DNA of 64,000 nt from Bacteroidota bacterium (GTDB taxonomy: Bacteria > Bacteroidota > Bacteroidia > Flavobacteriales_F > PHOS-HE28): contig JACTMO010000039.1 in the NCBI GenBank assembly GCA_014584605.1, positions 1 to 64,000 on the forward strand, given 5' to 3'. The notes below the pieces were generated by a model. It did not search any database. It was not told where the DNA came from and saw only the letters and a list, made by a program, of their open reading frames with translations. Below are positions 42,405 to 52,081 of this stretch, piece by piece; positions within the stretch are counted from its first letter, which is position 1, and every line of letters begins with the position of its first letter. Position numbers and translations under genes: made by a program.

Positions 42405-43681
42405 TTCAGCCCGTTGATCAGGTCCACCAGGGTCAGGTAAACGTCGTGGTAGTCGGTGAGCGGCAGGGTCTCGGCGCGGTCCATCACGTCGTGGTAAGCC
42501 GCGATGCCGCCCATGGTGTAGATGAAGATCGCCGGGATGCCGCGTTCCGCGAAGGGGCAATGGTCGCTGTTGCACGCCGGGCCGCGCGGTTTCACCTGGG
42601 CCAGGCGGCCCGTGGCGGCGTTGCTGGCCACGATGGCCTCGAACACCTCCTGCTGTGCCGTGGCGTTGACCACGGTGATGCCCTCTTCGCCGGTGCCGAG
42701 CAGGTCCAGGTTGATGAGCAGCTTCACGGCGCCCAGGTCGAAGGCGCGGTCCACGGCGCACCACCGGCTGCCCATCAGCCCGGCCTCTTCGCCGGCGAAG
42801 GCGATGAAGAGCATGTCGTACCTCGGTTTCTCCCGTGCATAGCGCGCAGCGAGGTTGATCAGCATGCTGACCCCGCTGGCGTTGTCGTTGGCTCCGGGGA
42901 AGAGCACATCGGGACCCATGCGGCCCAGATGGTCGTAGTGGGCGGTCAGCACCACGAGCTGTTTGGAACTGCGTCCCTTCACCAGGCCCCATACGTTGCG
43001 CGCGTTGTGGTTGCGCAGGCGGTTCCTCACGCGCAGGTCGATGGCGGTCGCGCTGTCGTTCCATGCCTCCCGGGCGATCTCCAGCAACGGGAAGGGGGTG
43101 GCCTGACGGGCCACGCCCCAGGTGAGCTTGCCGGAGGCCATCTGCAGCACGGGTCCGTGGTGGAGCAGGTCTTCCTGCAGGTCGTGCAACAGGGCCAGGG
43201 TGTCGGCGTTGCGCGTGGCCGGCACGTGCAGGGCGATGGCCTTCCCGGTGGCCACGCCCATCGTCATGGCGCGGCGTTCGGGGGTGGCCAGGTCCGTCAG
43301 GGAGAGATGGACCAGTTCGTAGTGGCCCGAAGCGCTGCCCGAAGCGGGGTCCACCAGGAAGTCGACACCGGGGCGCAGCGACCGGCCGTCCACGGCCAGT
43401 TTCACGCTGTCCGGGAAAGTGTTGACCGTAAAGGAGAAGGGCTCGAAGCGGCTGCCGCGTACCGGGAGCAGGCCCAGGCGGTCGAACTCGGCGGCGATGA
43501 GCTCGGCGGCCAGGCTGTCGCCCCCGCTGATGTAGCCCCGGCCGTGCAGGGCCGGAGAGGCCAGGGTGTCCACCCATCGCCGGGCATTGGCCAGCACGGC
43601 GTCGGGGTCCTGGGCCTGAACGGTGGAAAGAAGGAGCGGGACGGTGGCGAGGGCCAGCAGCGGGGTCGGGGCGATGCGCAT
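42401..43681 (-). CDS. M28 family metallopeptidase
   Basis: 426 residues. Signal peptide [15 protein letters not shown] ending V-Q-A-Q, so periplasmic or secreted. The M28 zinc site is complete: T-A-H-Y-D-H-L-G (His, ~254-258), P-G-A-N-D-N-A-S-G-V (Asp, ~269), A-G-E-E-A-G-L-M-G (catalytic Glu), L-D-L-L-G and the final S-D-H-C-P-F (His). The mid region before it resembles a protease-associated insertion. It is likely an aminopeptidase. Coupled with rsmI by a 4-base overlap and with the upstream gene by one base. Confidence 0.93.
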   Translation of the reverse strand: MRIAPTPLLALATVPLLLSTVQAQDPDAVLANARRWVDTLASPALHGRGYISGGDSLAAELIAAEFDRLGLLPVRGSRFEPFSFTVNTFPDSVKLAVDGRSLRPGVDFLVDPASGSASGHYELVHLSLTDLATPERRAMTMGVATGKAIALHVPATRNADTLALLHDLQEDLLHHGPVLQMASGKLTWGVARQATPFPLLEIAREAWNDSATAIDLRVRNRLRNHNARNVWGLVKGRSSKQLVVLTAHYDHLGRMGPDVLFPGANDNASGVSMLINLAARYAREKPRYDMLFIAFAGEEAGLMGSRWCAVDRAFDLGAVKLLINLDLLGTGEEGITVVNATAQQEVFEAIVASNAATGRLAQVKPRGPACNSDHCPFAERGIPAIFIYTMGGIAAYHDVMDRAETLPLTDYHDVYLTLVDLINGLK

Positions 43682-44388
43682 CAGCGGTGGCGGCGTTCCA
43701 CGAGGGTCAGGAAGGCTTGCAGCGCTTCGGGGTCCGGAGCTTTCTTGAGCCGGGCGGTCATCTCGTTCACCAGGCGGCGCGCCTCATCCAGGCTCCTTGC
43801 GGCGTTGATGGACTCCACCCCTTGTTCGAAGGCCACGCGGTCGCCGCCGAAGAGCTCGGCCACGAACAGGAACTTCTGGCTGAGGGTGATGGCCTTGGCC
43901 AGATCTGGGACGGGGGCCGCCCCCAGCTTGTCGGCCAGGCTCCTGGGGCGTCCGGCCGGTGCCGCTCCGGGCTTGTCGGCCGGTTCCTGGGGCGGTACGT
44001 TCTCCGTTTCGGCGATGGCGTCGATCAAGGAGGTCTGCCGCACGTCGGGCCGGGTGTCCAGGCGGATCACCGGGGTCCGGTCGGGTTCCGGGGTGCCGGT
44101 GGTCGATGGGGCCGTGGCCTTGGTCGGGGGCGCATCCGTTGGTCTCGTGGTCGGCCGGGGTGGTTCGGCGGCCAGGGCCATGGCGGCGGCAGGGGGATGG
44201 GGGCGGTCCCCTTCGCGGGCCTTGTGGCGGAGCACCACGAGCCGCTCGTACAGTTCGCGTGCATCGTCGCAGGCCTGCTCCAGGCCGGCCACGTTGAGGG
44301 CCCCGCCACCCAGTGCGCGCTCGGCCTCGTTCAGCGCTTTCAGCAGGTCCTGGACCCGCTTGTACGGCTTGTCGCCCACCTTCTGCAT
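43681..44388 (-). CDS. Hypothetical protein with disordered middle
   Basis: 235 residues, no signal peptide. An N-terminal helical segment ([15 protein letters not shown], then [11 protein letters not shown]) is followed by a proline/threonine/alanine-rich low-complexity linker (~60-140). A C-terminal helical domain (~145-235) has [16 protein letters not shown] and A-F-L-T-L-V-E-R-R. This last part resembles the tail of Bacteroidetes proteins of unknown function found near peptidase or tRNA genes. First gene of the hypothetical-M28-rsmI operon; divergent from tdk with promoters back to back. Function unknown. Confidence 0.7.
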   Translation of the reverse strand: MQKVGDKPYKRVQDLLKALNEAERALGGGALNVAGLEQACDDARELYERLVVLRHKAREGDRPHPPAAAMALAAEPPRPTTRPTDAPPTKATAPSTTGTPEPDRTPVIRLDTRPDVRQTSLIDAIAETENVPPQEPADKPGAAPAGRPRSLADKLGAAPVPDLAKAITLSQKFLFVAELFGGDRVAFEQGVESINAARSLDEARRLVNEMTARLKKAPDPEALQAFLTLVERRHR

Positions 44389-44414
44389 GGCCTCTGCTCC
44401 AACGCGAAGATGCC

Positions 44415-44422
44415 TATTTTCG
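44415..44422 (+). promoter_or_regulatory. -7 element of tdk/murF-alr
   Basis: TATTTTCG, 49 bases before the tdk ATG. On the opposite strand CATCTTCG (44404-44411) could serve the divergent gene. Confidence 0.5.
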
Positions 44423-44471
44423 TGCCGGGGCGCAAAATCGATGCCGCCCCGCCCCCCAAGGCACCGCCGCG

Positions 44472-45086
44472 ATGTTCCTGGAGCGCGTTCGCAGCCAAGC
44501 CCCCGGCAAGGGCTGGATCGAGGTGATCTGCGGTTCGATGTTCAGCGGCAAGACCGAGGAGCTGATCCGCAGGTTGCGGCGGGCGGAGTTCGCCCGCCAG
44601 AAGGTGGAGATCTTCAAGCCCGCGGTGGACACGCGCTATGCGGAGCATGAAGTGGTGAGCCATGACGCCACCAGCATCCGCAGCACCCCCGTGCCCGGCA
44701 GCAGCAACCTGCTGTTGCTCGCGGCCGATATCGATGTGGTGGGCATCGACGAAGCGCAGTTCTTCGACGAGGGCCTGGTGCAGGTGTGCGCCCAGCTGGC
44801 CGACGGCGGGGTGCGGGTGATCGCCGCCGGGTTGGACATGGACTTCCAAGGGCGGCCCTTCGGCCCGATGCCGCACCTGATGGCGATCGCCGAGCACGTC
44901 ACCAAGGTGCACGCCATCTGCGTGCATTGCGGCCAGTTGGCCTCCTTCAGCCACCGCACGCACGCCAGCACGGACCTGATCCATCTGGGGGAGACCGACA
45001 GCTACGTGCCGCTGTGCCGGGGCTGCTTCGGGGCGGCCCGGCAGGAGCAGGGCGCCGCTGCCCGCGATGCGGCCATGCACCGATGA
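44472..45086 (+). CDS. tdk: Thymidine kinase
   Basis: 204 residues. It phosphorylates thymidine (salvage). Type II TK motifs: Walker [12 protein letters not shown] (20-30), the magnesium-binding D-E-A-Q-F-F (~97), the lasso-loop region, and the structural zinc cysteines C-V-H-C and [16 protein letters not shown] is the substrate-proximal motif. ATG 44472 is the first that precedes the conserved block. Its stop overlaps the start of murF-alr (ATGA, 45083-45086). Confidence 0.95.
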   Translation: MFLERVRSQAPGKGWIEVICGSMFSGKTEELIRRLRRAEFARQKVEIFKPAVDTRYAEHEVVSHDATSIRSTPVPGSSNLLLLAADIDVVGIDEAQFFDEGLVQVCAQLADGGVRVIAAGLDMDFQGRPFGPMPHLMAIAEHVTKVHAICVHCGQLASFSHRTHASTDLIHLGETDSYVPLCRGCFGAARQEQGAAARDAAMHR

Positions 45087-47554
45087 ACGCCCCGTACCTG
45101 CTGAGCCGCATCGCCGAGGTCGTGGGCGGTGTGCTCCATGCACCGCTCGGCGATGGGCCCGTGGTGGACCTGCTGCTGGATTCGCGCAGGTCCCAGGTGC
45201 AGCCGGACACGCTGTTCGTGGCCCTGCGCGGTGAACGGCACGACGGACATCGTTTCCTGCACGACATGGCGGCCCGCGGTGTGCGCCACGCGCTGGTGAG
45301 CGAGGCTCCGCCCGCCGGGCTGCGCGACCGCCTGAACACGATCGTGGTGCCCGACACCCTGGACGCCTTGCAACGCCTGGCCGCCTGGCACCGCGGTCAT
45401 TTCCAGGTGCCGGTGGTGGGGATCACCGGCAGCAACGGCAAGACCGTGGTGAAGGAATGGCTTACCCAACTCCTGGGCCGGGACGAGCATATCGCGCGAA
45501 GCCCGGGCAGCTGGAACAGCCAGGTGGGCGTACCGCTCAGCGTCTGGGGCCTGCACCGGGGCCACACGATGGGGATCTTCGAGGCCGGCATCAGCCGGCC
45601 GGGGGAGATGGCGCGGCTGCGCCCGATCATCCGGCCCACGATCGGGGTGTTCACCAGCCTCGGTCCGGCCCACGGCGAGAACTTCCCCGATGAGGGGACC
45701 AAGGCCCGCGAGAAGCTCGAGCTGTTCCGCGATGCCCAGGTCCTGGTGTATCCCGGGGACATCGCTCCGCTGCAGGCTGCGGTGCAGGCCGTGGGGCTGG
45801 ACCGGCATTTGTTGACGCGCACCTGGTCGCGGGAGGGGTCGGCCTTCGTGCATCTGCTGCGCGAGGAGCGTGCCGAGGGCGGACTGCGGCTCACCATCGC
45901 CCATGGCGGAGGGGAATTCACCGTGCATCTGCCCTTCGACGACCACGCGAGCGTGGCCAACGCGATGACCTGCCTGACGCTGCTGCTCCACCTGGGATAC
46001 ACGCCGGACCGCCTGCGGGAGCGCCTGCCGCACCTGCATCCGGTGGCCATGCGCTTGGAGCTGCTGGACGGGGTGAACGGCAGCCTGCTGATCAACGACG
46101 CGTACAGCAACGACACGGCATCACTGGCCATCGCGCTGGACCACCTGGCGGCCCACGGCACCGACCACGAACGCATCGTGGTGCTCGGCGACATCCACGA
46201 CAGCGGCGAGGTGCAGGAGCTTCTGTACGACCGGGTGGCCGCACTGCTGCGGCGGGCGCGGGTGGAGCGCGTGCTGGGGGTAGGGCCGCAGCTCCAGGCC
46301 CATGCGGCGCACTTCGCGGCCCGGGCACGCTTCTTCCCCGATGCGGAAGCCCTGCTTCGCGGGGTGGACACGGAGGAGCTGCGCGACGCGGCCGTACTGG
46401 TGAAGGGCGCGCGCAGCCTCGGCCTGGAGCGGGTGGTGGAACGCTGGCAGCGGCAGGTGCACGGCACCGTACTGGAGATCGATCTGGAGGCCGTGCGCCA
46501 CAACCTGAACCACTTCCGCGGCCGGTTGCGTCCGGGCACCGGGGTGCTCGCCATGGTGAAGGCCTTCGGTTATGGCAGCGGCGCCACCGAGCTCGCACGC
46601 CTGTTCGCCTACGAGCGGGTGGACATGTTGGGCGTGGCCTATGCCGACGAGGGCATCGCGCTGCGCCAGGAGGGCATCGCCCTGCCGATCCTTGTGATGA
46701 ACCCCGAGCCGGTCCCCCAGGAGGTGATGCATCGCTTCCGCCTGGAGGCCGTGGTGTACGATCTGCGCTCGTTGCAGGCGGCCATCGACCACGCCAGGTC
46801 CCATGCCGACGCCCCCCCCGTACACCTGAAGATCGACACCGGGATGCACCGCCTCGGCTTCGATCCGGACCACCTGGGTCCGTTGCTTGAGGCGCTCGGC
46901 CGGGCACCCTTCGTGCAGGTGTCCACCGTGTTCAGTCATCTGGCCGCCAGCGAGGATCCCGCGCATGACGCCTTCACACGGGAGCAGTTGCACCGGTTCA
47001 ACCAGGCGGCGGACCGGTTGGAGGCCGTGCTTGGCCACCGGCCCCGGCGGCACATCGCCAACTCGGCGGCGATCAGCCGGTTCCCGGAGGCCCACCTGGA
47101 CCTGGTGCGTCCGGGCATCGGGCTGCATGGGGTCGGGTACGATGCTGAGGAGTCCGACCTGCTGCGCCCCGCCGCCCACCTGCGCACGGCCATCGCGCAG
47201 GTGAAGGAGGTGCCGCCCGGCGACTCGGTGGGCTACGGGCGGCGTCACCACGTGCAGGCCGCACAACGGATCGCGGTGCTGCCCATCGGCTATGCCGACG
47301 GGCTGTTCCGGAGCATGGGGCATGGGGCGGGCCATGTGCTCCTCCACGGTCGTCCCGCCCCTTTCGTCGGCAGCATCTGCATGGACATGTGCATGGTGGA
47401 CGTCACGGGCATCCCTTGTGCACCGGGCGATAGGGTCACGGTGTTCGGGCCCGGGCGACCGCTCCAGGACCATGCGCGGGACATGGGCACCATCCCGTAC
47501 GAGGCGCTCACGGCCATCAGCCAGCGGGTGAAGCGCGTGTTCATCCACGGGTGA
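45083..47554 (+). CDS. murF-alr: Bifunctional MurF / alanine racemase
   Basis: 823 residues, a fusion. Residues ~1-455 are MurF (UDP-MurNAc-tripeptide:D-Ala-D-Ala ligase): [22 protein letters not shown] (ATP loop), F-E-A-G-I-S and N-D-A-Y-S-N-D. Residues ~460-823 are alanine racemase: [12 protein letters not shown] with PLP Lys493, S-V-G-Y-G-R-R with the second catalytic Tyr, and G-Y-A-D-G-L. So one polypeptide makes D-alanine and attaches D-Ala-D-Ala. The fusion is a known Bacteroidetes arrangement. D-Ala-D-Ala ligase itself is not in the window. Confidence 0.96.
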   Translation: MNAPYLLSRIAEVVGGVLHAPLGDGPVVDLLLDSRRSQVQPDTLFVALRGERHDGHRFLHDMAARGVRHALVSEAPPAGLRDRLNTIVVPDTLDALQRLAAWHRGHFQVPVVGITGSNGKTVVKEWLTQLLGRDEHIARSPGSWNSQVGVPLSVWGLHRGHTMGIFEAGISRPGEMARLRPIIRPTIGVFTSLGPAHGENFPDEGTKAREKLELFRDAQVLVYPGDIAPLQAAVQAVGLDRHLLTRTWSREGSAFVHLLREERAEGGLRLTIAHGGGEFTVHLPFDDHASVANAMTCLTLLLHLGYTPDRLRERLPHLHPVAMRLELLDGVNGSLLINDAYSNDTASLAIALDHLAAHGTDHERIVVLGDIHDSGEVQELLYDRVAALLRRARVERVLGVGPQLQAHAAHFAARARFFPDAEALLRGVDTEELRDAAVLVKGARSLGLERVVERWQRQVHGTVLEIDLEAVRHNLNHFRGRLRPGTGVLAMVKAFGYGSGATELARLFAYERVDMLGVAYADEGIALRQEGIALPILVMNPEPVPQEVMHRFRLEAVVYDLRSLQAAIDHARSHADAPPVHLKIDTGMHRLGFDPDHLGPLLEALGRAPFVQVSTVFSHLAASEDPAHDAFTREQLHRFNQAADRLEAVLGHRPRRHIANSAAISRFPEAHLDLVRPGIGLHGVGYDAEESDLLRPAAHLRTAIAQVKEVPPGDSVGYGRRHHVQAAQRIAVLPIGYADGLFRSMGHGAGHVLLHGRPAPFVGSICMDMCMVDVTGIPCAPGDRVTVFGPGRPLQDHARDMGTIPYEALTAISQRVKRVFIHG

Positions 47555-47631
47555 CGGCAGGCTTCCAAGGTAGAGGGCCAGCATGCCCGGCGAAGGGGCA
47601 GCACGAGGGTGGGGGACAAGCGTCCCTGGGA

Positions 47632-47639
47632 TACCTTTG
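47632..47639 (+). promoter_or_regulatory. -7 element of T9SS subtilase gene
   Basis: TACCTTTG, 25 bases before ATG 47665. No clear -33 box. Confidence 0.5.
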
Positions 47640-47664
47640 CGGCCCGAAAACAAGTCCTTTGATC

Positions 47665-50295
47665 ATGAAGCACCTGCTGCCCTTCGTCCTGGCGTTGTTG
47701 ACCCCGGCCCTGCTGTCGGCCCAGAGCGGGCAGCCCGCATTCCTCGCTGGCGACGTGTTGGTGATGCTGCAACCGGGCGCCGACGTGGCGGCCATCACCG
47801 GGGACCTGCGTGTGGTGAACGGTCTGCCCACCGGGCTGCGCGCCGTGGAGGAGGTGAGCGCACCGCTGCGCACCTGGTTGTTGCACTACGACCAGCCGGC
47901 CCTTCCCCAGGGGGTGATGCTGCGCGCCGTGCAGCGCCATCCGGCCGCACAGCTCGCCCAGAACAACCATGTGGTCACCGACCGTACGGTACCCAACGAC
48001 CCGCAGTTCGGGCAGCAATGGCACCACGTGAACCCCAACGACGCCGACATCGACAGCGACCTGGCCTGGGACCTCACCACCGGCGGCGTGACGGCCGCGG
48101 GCGACACCATCGTGGTGTGCATCATCGAGAATGCCGACCTGCCGCACCCGGACCTGATCGGCAACGCCTGGTACAACCACCTGGAGATCCCCAACGACGG
48201 GTTGGACAACGACGCCAACGGGTACGTGGACGATCACCGCGGCTGGAACCCGGCCGGCAACGACGACAACGTTTACGGCGGTGGGCACGGCACCCAGGTG
48301 GCGGGTATGATCGGGGCCAAGGGCAACAACGGCACCGGTGTGGCCGGCGCCAACTGGAACGTGAAGATGATGGTGGTGACGCGGCAGGGCGTGAGCGAGG
48401 CCCAGGTCCTGGCCAGCTACACCTACCCCCTGGTGATGCGCCGCCAGTACAACCAGACCGGCGGCAACAAGGGGGCCTTCGTGGTCGCCACGAACGCCAG
48501 TTGGGGCATCGACTACGGCGATCCGGCCGATGCGCCGTTGTGGTGTGCGATGTACGACACGCTGGGTGCGGCAGGGGTGCTGAACTGCGGGGCCACGGCC
48601 AACCTCAACATCGACATCGATGTGGAAGGTGACCTGCCGACGGCCTGCCCGAGCCCCTTCATGGTGAGCGTGACAGCGACCAACGACAACGACATGCGGA
48701 CCTTCAGCGGGTACGGCGCCACCACCATCGACGTGGGCGCTCCCGGCGAGGACGTGGTGACCACGAGCATGGGCGGGGGTACGGGCAGCACCAGCGGGAC
48801 CAGTTTCGCCAGCCCGCTCACCGCCGGGGTCATCGGGCTGTTGTACAGCGCGCCCTGTGCCACGCTCGGCGCGATGGCCCTGGCCGATCCGGAGGGGGCC
48901 GCCCTGTTCGTGCGCGACAAGCTCTTCGAGGGCGTGGACCAGGTGGGCAACCTGCCGGGCAACACGGTCACCGGTGGGCGCATCAACGCCTATAACAGCC
49001 TGCAGGCCATCATGTCCAGCTGCGGTCCCTGCCCCCCGCCGTACGATCTGGACGCGGAGAACACGGCCATCGGCGAGGTGCAGTTCGCCTGGGAGAGCAC
49101 GGCCGCTGGGCCCTTCACCCTGCTGTACCGCCCGGTGGGCACCAGCACCTGGACCACCCAAGGCGGCCTGGTGAACATGATGTTCATGGCCACGGGGCTC
49201 ACCCCCTGCACCCCGTACGAGTTCCTGGTCATGGCCACCTGCGACACCCTCACCAGCGACTCGAGCGCGGTGTTCACCTGGACCACCGAGGGCTGCTGTG
49301 GGCCGCCGGACAGCCTCGAGGTGGTGACCGTGGGGGCCAACGAGGCCACCCTGGCCTGGAGCGCCGTGCTCGCCGCCTCGTCCTACGAGGTGGAGGTGAG
49401 CCCTGATGGGGCGGGCACCTGGACGGCCTACACGGGCATCGTGGGCACCGGCTTCGTGCTTCCGGGTCTGGCGGCCTGCTCGGACTACGATGTGCGGGTG
49501 CGCTCCATGTGCAACGGGGCTCCCACCGCCTGGGGGGACACCATCGACGTGCATACCACGGGGTGCGGGGCGTGCCTGGACCACAGTTACTGCAGTTCGA
49601 TGTCGGACGACGCCAGCGAGGAGTGGATCGCCAACGTGACGCTCGCAACGTTGAACAACAGCACCGGTTCGGATGGCGGCTACGGCGACCACACGGGCCA
49701 GAGCACGGTGCTGAGCCTGGGTGGCAGCTACCCCATCGCCCTCACCCCGGGCTATGCGGGCACGGCCTACGAGGAGTACTTCACGGTCTGGGTGGACCTG
49801 GACCAGGACGGCACCTTCGGCACCACGGGTGAACTGCTGTACACTTCCCCAGCGGCCACCGCCACGGTGAACGGCAACATCACGATACCCACCTGGGCAA
49901 CCGTGGGAAGCACCCGGATGCGGGTGATCATGGTGTATGACCAGGCCGCCGGTTCGGGCTGCGAGGACGGCTATAACTTCGGAGAGACCGAGGACTATTG
50001 TGTGACCCTGGAGGATCCGAACACGGGCATCGCGGAAGTGCGTACCGGGGTACGCGTGGAGCACTTTCCGGACCCGGCCGACCGCGATGTGTTCTTCAAC
50101 ATCCATGGGACCAGCGGACAAGGACCTGTGACGGTGGACTTGATGGACAACGCCGGGCAGGTGATCGAACGGCGCAGCTCCGGAAACGGTCGCATCACGC
50201 TCACCACGGCCTGGTTGGCGGATGGTCTGTACTTCTACCGGGTCGTGCAGAACGGTCAGGAGCTCGGCCGAGGCAAGTTGATCGTGGCCCACTGA
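47665..50295 (+). CDS. T9SS type A subtilase (S8) with Fn3 and GEVED domains
   Basis: 876 residues from ATG 47665, which opens a clear signal peptide (K-H-L-L-P-F-V-L-A-L-L ending L-S-A-Q). Next is an inhibitor-like propeptide (~25-110) and an S8 fold (~112-450) with H208 (G-G-G-H-G-T-Q-V-A-G), oxyanion N277 (N-A-S-W-G) and S380 (S-G-T-S-F-A-S-P). The usual catalytic aspartate position reads I-I-E-N-A-D-L-P-H-P-D-L, so a Glu (E155) stands where Asp is expected. Activity is uncertain. Two fibronectin-III domains (~455-632), a GEVED domain (~700-782) and a type A sorting domain (~795-876) follow. Confidence 0.9.
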   Translation: MKHLLPFVLALLTPALLSAQSGQPAFLAGDVLVMLQPGADVAAITGDLRVVNGLPTGLRAVEEVSAPLRTWLLHYDQPALPQGVMLRAVQRHPAAQLAQNNHVVTDRTVPNDPQFGQQWHHVNPNDADIDSDLAWDLTTGGVTAAGDTIVVCIIENADLPHPDLIGNAWYNHLEIPNDGLDNDANGYVDDHRGWNPAGNDDNVYGGGHGTQVAGMIGAKGNNGTGVAGANWNVKMMVVTRQGVSEAQVLASYTYPLVMRRQYNQTGGNKGAFVVATNASWGIDYGDPADAPLWCAMYDTLGAAGVLNCGATANLNIDIDVEGDLPTACPSPFMVSVTATNDNDMRTFSGYGATTIDVGAPGEDVVTTSMGGGTGSTSGTSFASPLTAGVIGLLYSAPCATLGAMALADPEGAALFVRDKLFEGVDQVGNLPGNTVTGGRINAYNSLQAIMSSCGPCPPPYDLDAENTAIGEVQFAWESTAAGPFTLLYRPVGTSTWTTQGGLVNMMFMATGLTPCTPYEFLVMATCDTLTSDSSAVFTWTTEGCCGPPDSLEVVTVGANEATLAWSAVLAASSYEVEVSPDGAGTWTAYTGIVGTGFVLPGLAACSDYDVRVRSMCNGAPTAWGDTIDVHTTGCGACLDHSYCSSMSDDASEEWIANVTLATLNNSTGSDGGYGDHTGQSTVLSLGGSYPIALTPGYAGTAYEEYFTVWVDLDQDGTFGTTGELLYTSPAATATVNGNITIPTWATVGSTRMRVIMVYDQAAGSGCEDGYNFGETEDYCVTLEDPNTGIAEVRTGVRVEHFPDPADRDVFFNIHGTSGQGPVTVDLMDNAGQVIERRSSGNGRITLTTAWLADGLYFYRVVQNGQELGRGKLIVAH

Positions 50296-50331
50296 GGGCG
50301 GCCCGACGACCTGCCGACCAACTTCGGACCG

Positions 50332-51084
50332 ATGGGCATCTCGGCGGTCATCATCACGCGCAACGAGGAGGCCAACATGGCCCGCTGCCTGGCGGGCTTG
50401 AGCGGGTTGGTGCAGGAGGTGGTGGTGGTGGACTCCGGGAGCACCGACGACACCCGTCGCATCGCCGAAGCGCTTGGTGCACGCGTGGTGGAGCGGGCCT
50501 GGACCAACTACAGCGACCAGAAGAACTTCGCCAACGGGCTGGCCACGCACGACCATATCCTGAGCGTGGATGCCGACGAGGTCCCCTCCGAGGCACTGGC
50601 CCGGTCCATCCGGGAGGCGACGGCTGACGGCCTCAAGGGCGCCTACCGCATGCACCGCCTCACCAACTACTGCGGTCGTTGGGTGCGCCACGGAGGATGG
50701 TATCCGGACACCAAGACGCGGTTGTTCCCCAAGGCACGCGCGCGCTGGGTCGGGGACCATGTGCATGAAGTGCTCGAGCTGACCCCGGGCCTGCCGGTGA
50801 CCTTGCTCCAGGGCGACCTGCTGCACTACAGCTACAGGTCCCTGGACGACCACCGGGAGCGGATCGAGCGGTACAGCGACCTGCATGCACAGGCCATGCA
50901 CAAGGCCGGGCGGCGGGCGGGCCTCCTCAAGCGGTGGCTCTCACCCGTGGCCAAGTTCCTGAAGGGCTATCTGTTGCAGGCGGGCTTCCTGGACGGGAAG
51001 GCCGGATGGCACATCGCCGTGCTCAGCGCCCGTGCGGTGGGGATGAAGTATGCCAAGCTGCGCGCGCTCCACCATGGCGCATAG
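50332..51084 (+). CDS. GT2 glycosyltransferase (WaaE/KdtX-like)
   Basis: 250 residues. The GT-A fold begins I-S-A-V-I-I-T-R-N-E-E-A-N (3-15), with V-V-V-D-S-G-S-T-D-D-T (~36-46) and the D-x-D-like S-V-D-A-D-E-V-P (~82-89). R-L-T-N-Y-C-G-R-W-V-R-H-G-G-W-Y-P is the signature of the WaaE/KdtX LPS-core beta-glucosyltransferase family. It is cytoplasmic, peripheral to the membrane. It overlaps the next gene (heptosyltransferase) by 11 bases, so both probably build LPS core. Confidence 0.9.
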   Translation: MGISAVIITRNEEANMARCLAGLSGLVQEVVVVDSGSTDDTRRIAEALGARVVERAWTNYSDQKNFANGLATHDHILSVDADEVPSEALARSIREATADGLKGAYRMHRLTNYCGRWVRHGGWYPDTKTRLFPKARARWVGDHVHEVLELTPGLPVTLLQGDLLHYSYRSLDDHRERIERYSDLHAQAMHKAGRRAGLLKRWLSPVAKFLKGYLLQAGFLDGKAGWHIAVLSARAVGMKYAKLRALHHGA

Positions 51085-52081
51085 GCCGGGACACATCATC
51101 CTCAGCCGTCCGGACAGCATCGGCGATGTGATGCTCACCCTGCCCATGGCGGGGTTGCTCAAGGAACGGGTCCCCGGTGTGCGCATCACCTTGCTGTGCC
51201 GCCGATACACCGCACCGGTGGTGGAGCGCTGCATCCATGTGGACCGCGTGCTCACCTTGGAGGAGCTGGCCGCTGGTGATGCGCCGGCGATGCTGCGTGC
51301 CCTGGATGCGGATGCGCTTGTGCACGTCTTCCCGCATCGTGAGGTCGCACGCTGGGCCCGCTCGGCCGGGGTGCCGATGCGGATCGGCACCTCGCATCGC
51401 TGGTGGCATTGGACCACGTGTACGCACCGGGTGCCCTTCAGCAGGCAGCGCAGCGACCTGCACGAGGCGCAACTGAACACGATGCTGCTGCGCCCCCTGG
51501 GGCTGGGGAGCCCTCCGACCCTGTCCCACCTGGCGTCGCTGACGGGTTTCCAGGTGCCGCCGGTGTCGGTGCTGCCCGCGGACCTTGTGCCCCCCCCGGG
51601 ACGCACCGTGGTGCTTCATCCCGGCTCGCAGGGCAGCGCGGTGGAGTGGGGCATGGACAACTTCGCGGCGCTGATGCGTGCGCTGCACGCCGGAGGCGTG
51701 CGCACGGTGGTCACGGGCACGGCCACCGAGGCCGACCGGTACCGGCCGCACCTTCCGCTGGACCACGCGCTGGCGATGGACACCGGGGGGCGGCTCTCGC
51801 TGGAGCAGTTGATGGCGCTGATCGGGAGCGCCGATGCCTTGGTGGCCGCCAGCACCGGTCCGTTGCACATCGCTGCCGCCATGGGTGTTCGTGCCGTAGG
51901 CCTTTACGCTCCCCGACGGCCCATCCATCCGGGGCGATGGGCCCCGTTGGGGCGCGATGCGCACGCCCTGGTGTTCGACCCGGCCTGTGTCGCCTGCGTG
52001 GCGGGCCGACCATGCGACTGCATCACCCGGATCGCGCCGGAACGTGTGGCGGCCCTGTTGGCAGCCCGGCCTGGGCATTGA
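51074..52081 (+). CDS. GT9 heptosyltransferase-family protein
   Basis: 335 residues from ATG 51074. The GT-B fold N-terminus I-I-L-S-R-P-D-S-I-G-D-V-M-L-T-L-P-M (6-23) is the classic GT9 'S-x-x-G-D-x-x-x-x-x-P' motif. The ADP-heptose site has L-H-P-G-S-Q-G-S-A-V-E-W (~177-188) and S-T-G-P-L-H-I-A-A-A-M-G (~254-265). It transfers heptose (or another sugar) to the LPS core; rfaE2 at 34985 supports heptose. Three cysteines lie near the C-terminus (A-C-V-A-C-V-A-G-R-P-C-D-C). Its last 59 bases overlap the convergent ligase gene. Confidence 0.92.
   Translation: MAHRPGHIILSRPDSIGDVMLTLPMAGLLKERVPGVRITLLCRRYTAPVVERCIHVDRVLTLEELAAGDAPAMLRALDADALVHVFPHREVARWARSAGVPMRIGTSHRWWHWTTCTHRVPFSRQRSDLHEAQLNTMLLRPLGLGSPPTLSHLASLTGFQVPPVSVLPADLVPPPGRTVVLHPGSQGSAVEWGMDNFAALMRALHAGGVRTVVTGTATEADRYRPHLPLDHALAMDTGGRLSLEQLMALIGSADALVAASTGPLHIAAAMGVRAVGLYAPRRPIHPGRWAPLGRDAHALVFDPACVACVAGRPCDCITRIAPERVAALLAARPGH

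Noticed and set aside
47290-50901. 1203-codon minus-strand frame over murF-alr, the subtilase and the GT2 gene
   Set aside because: It spans three convincing genes on the other strand and is rich in His/Gly/Val, typical of antisense GC-rich frames.
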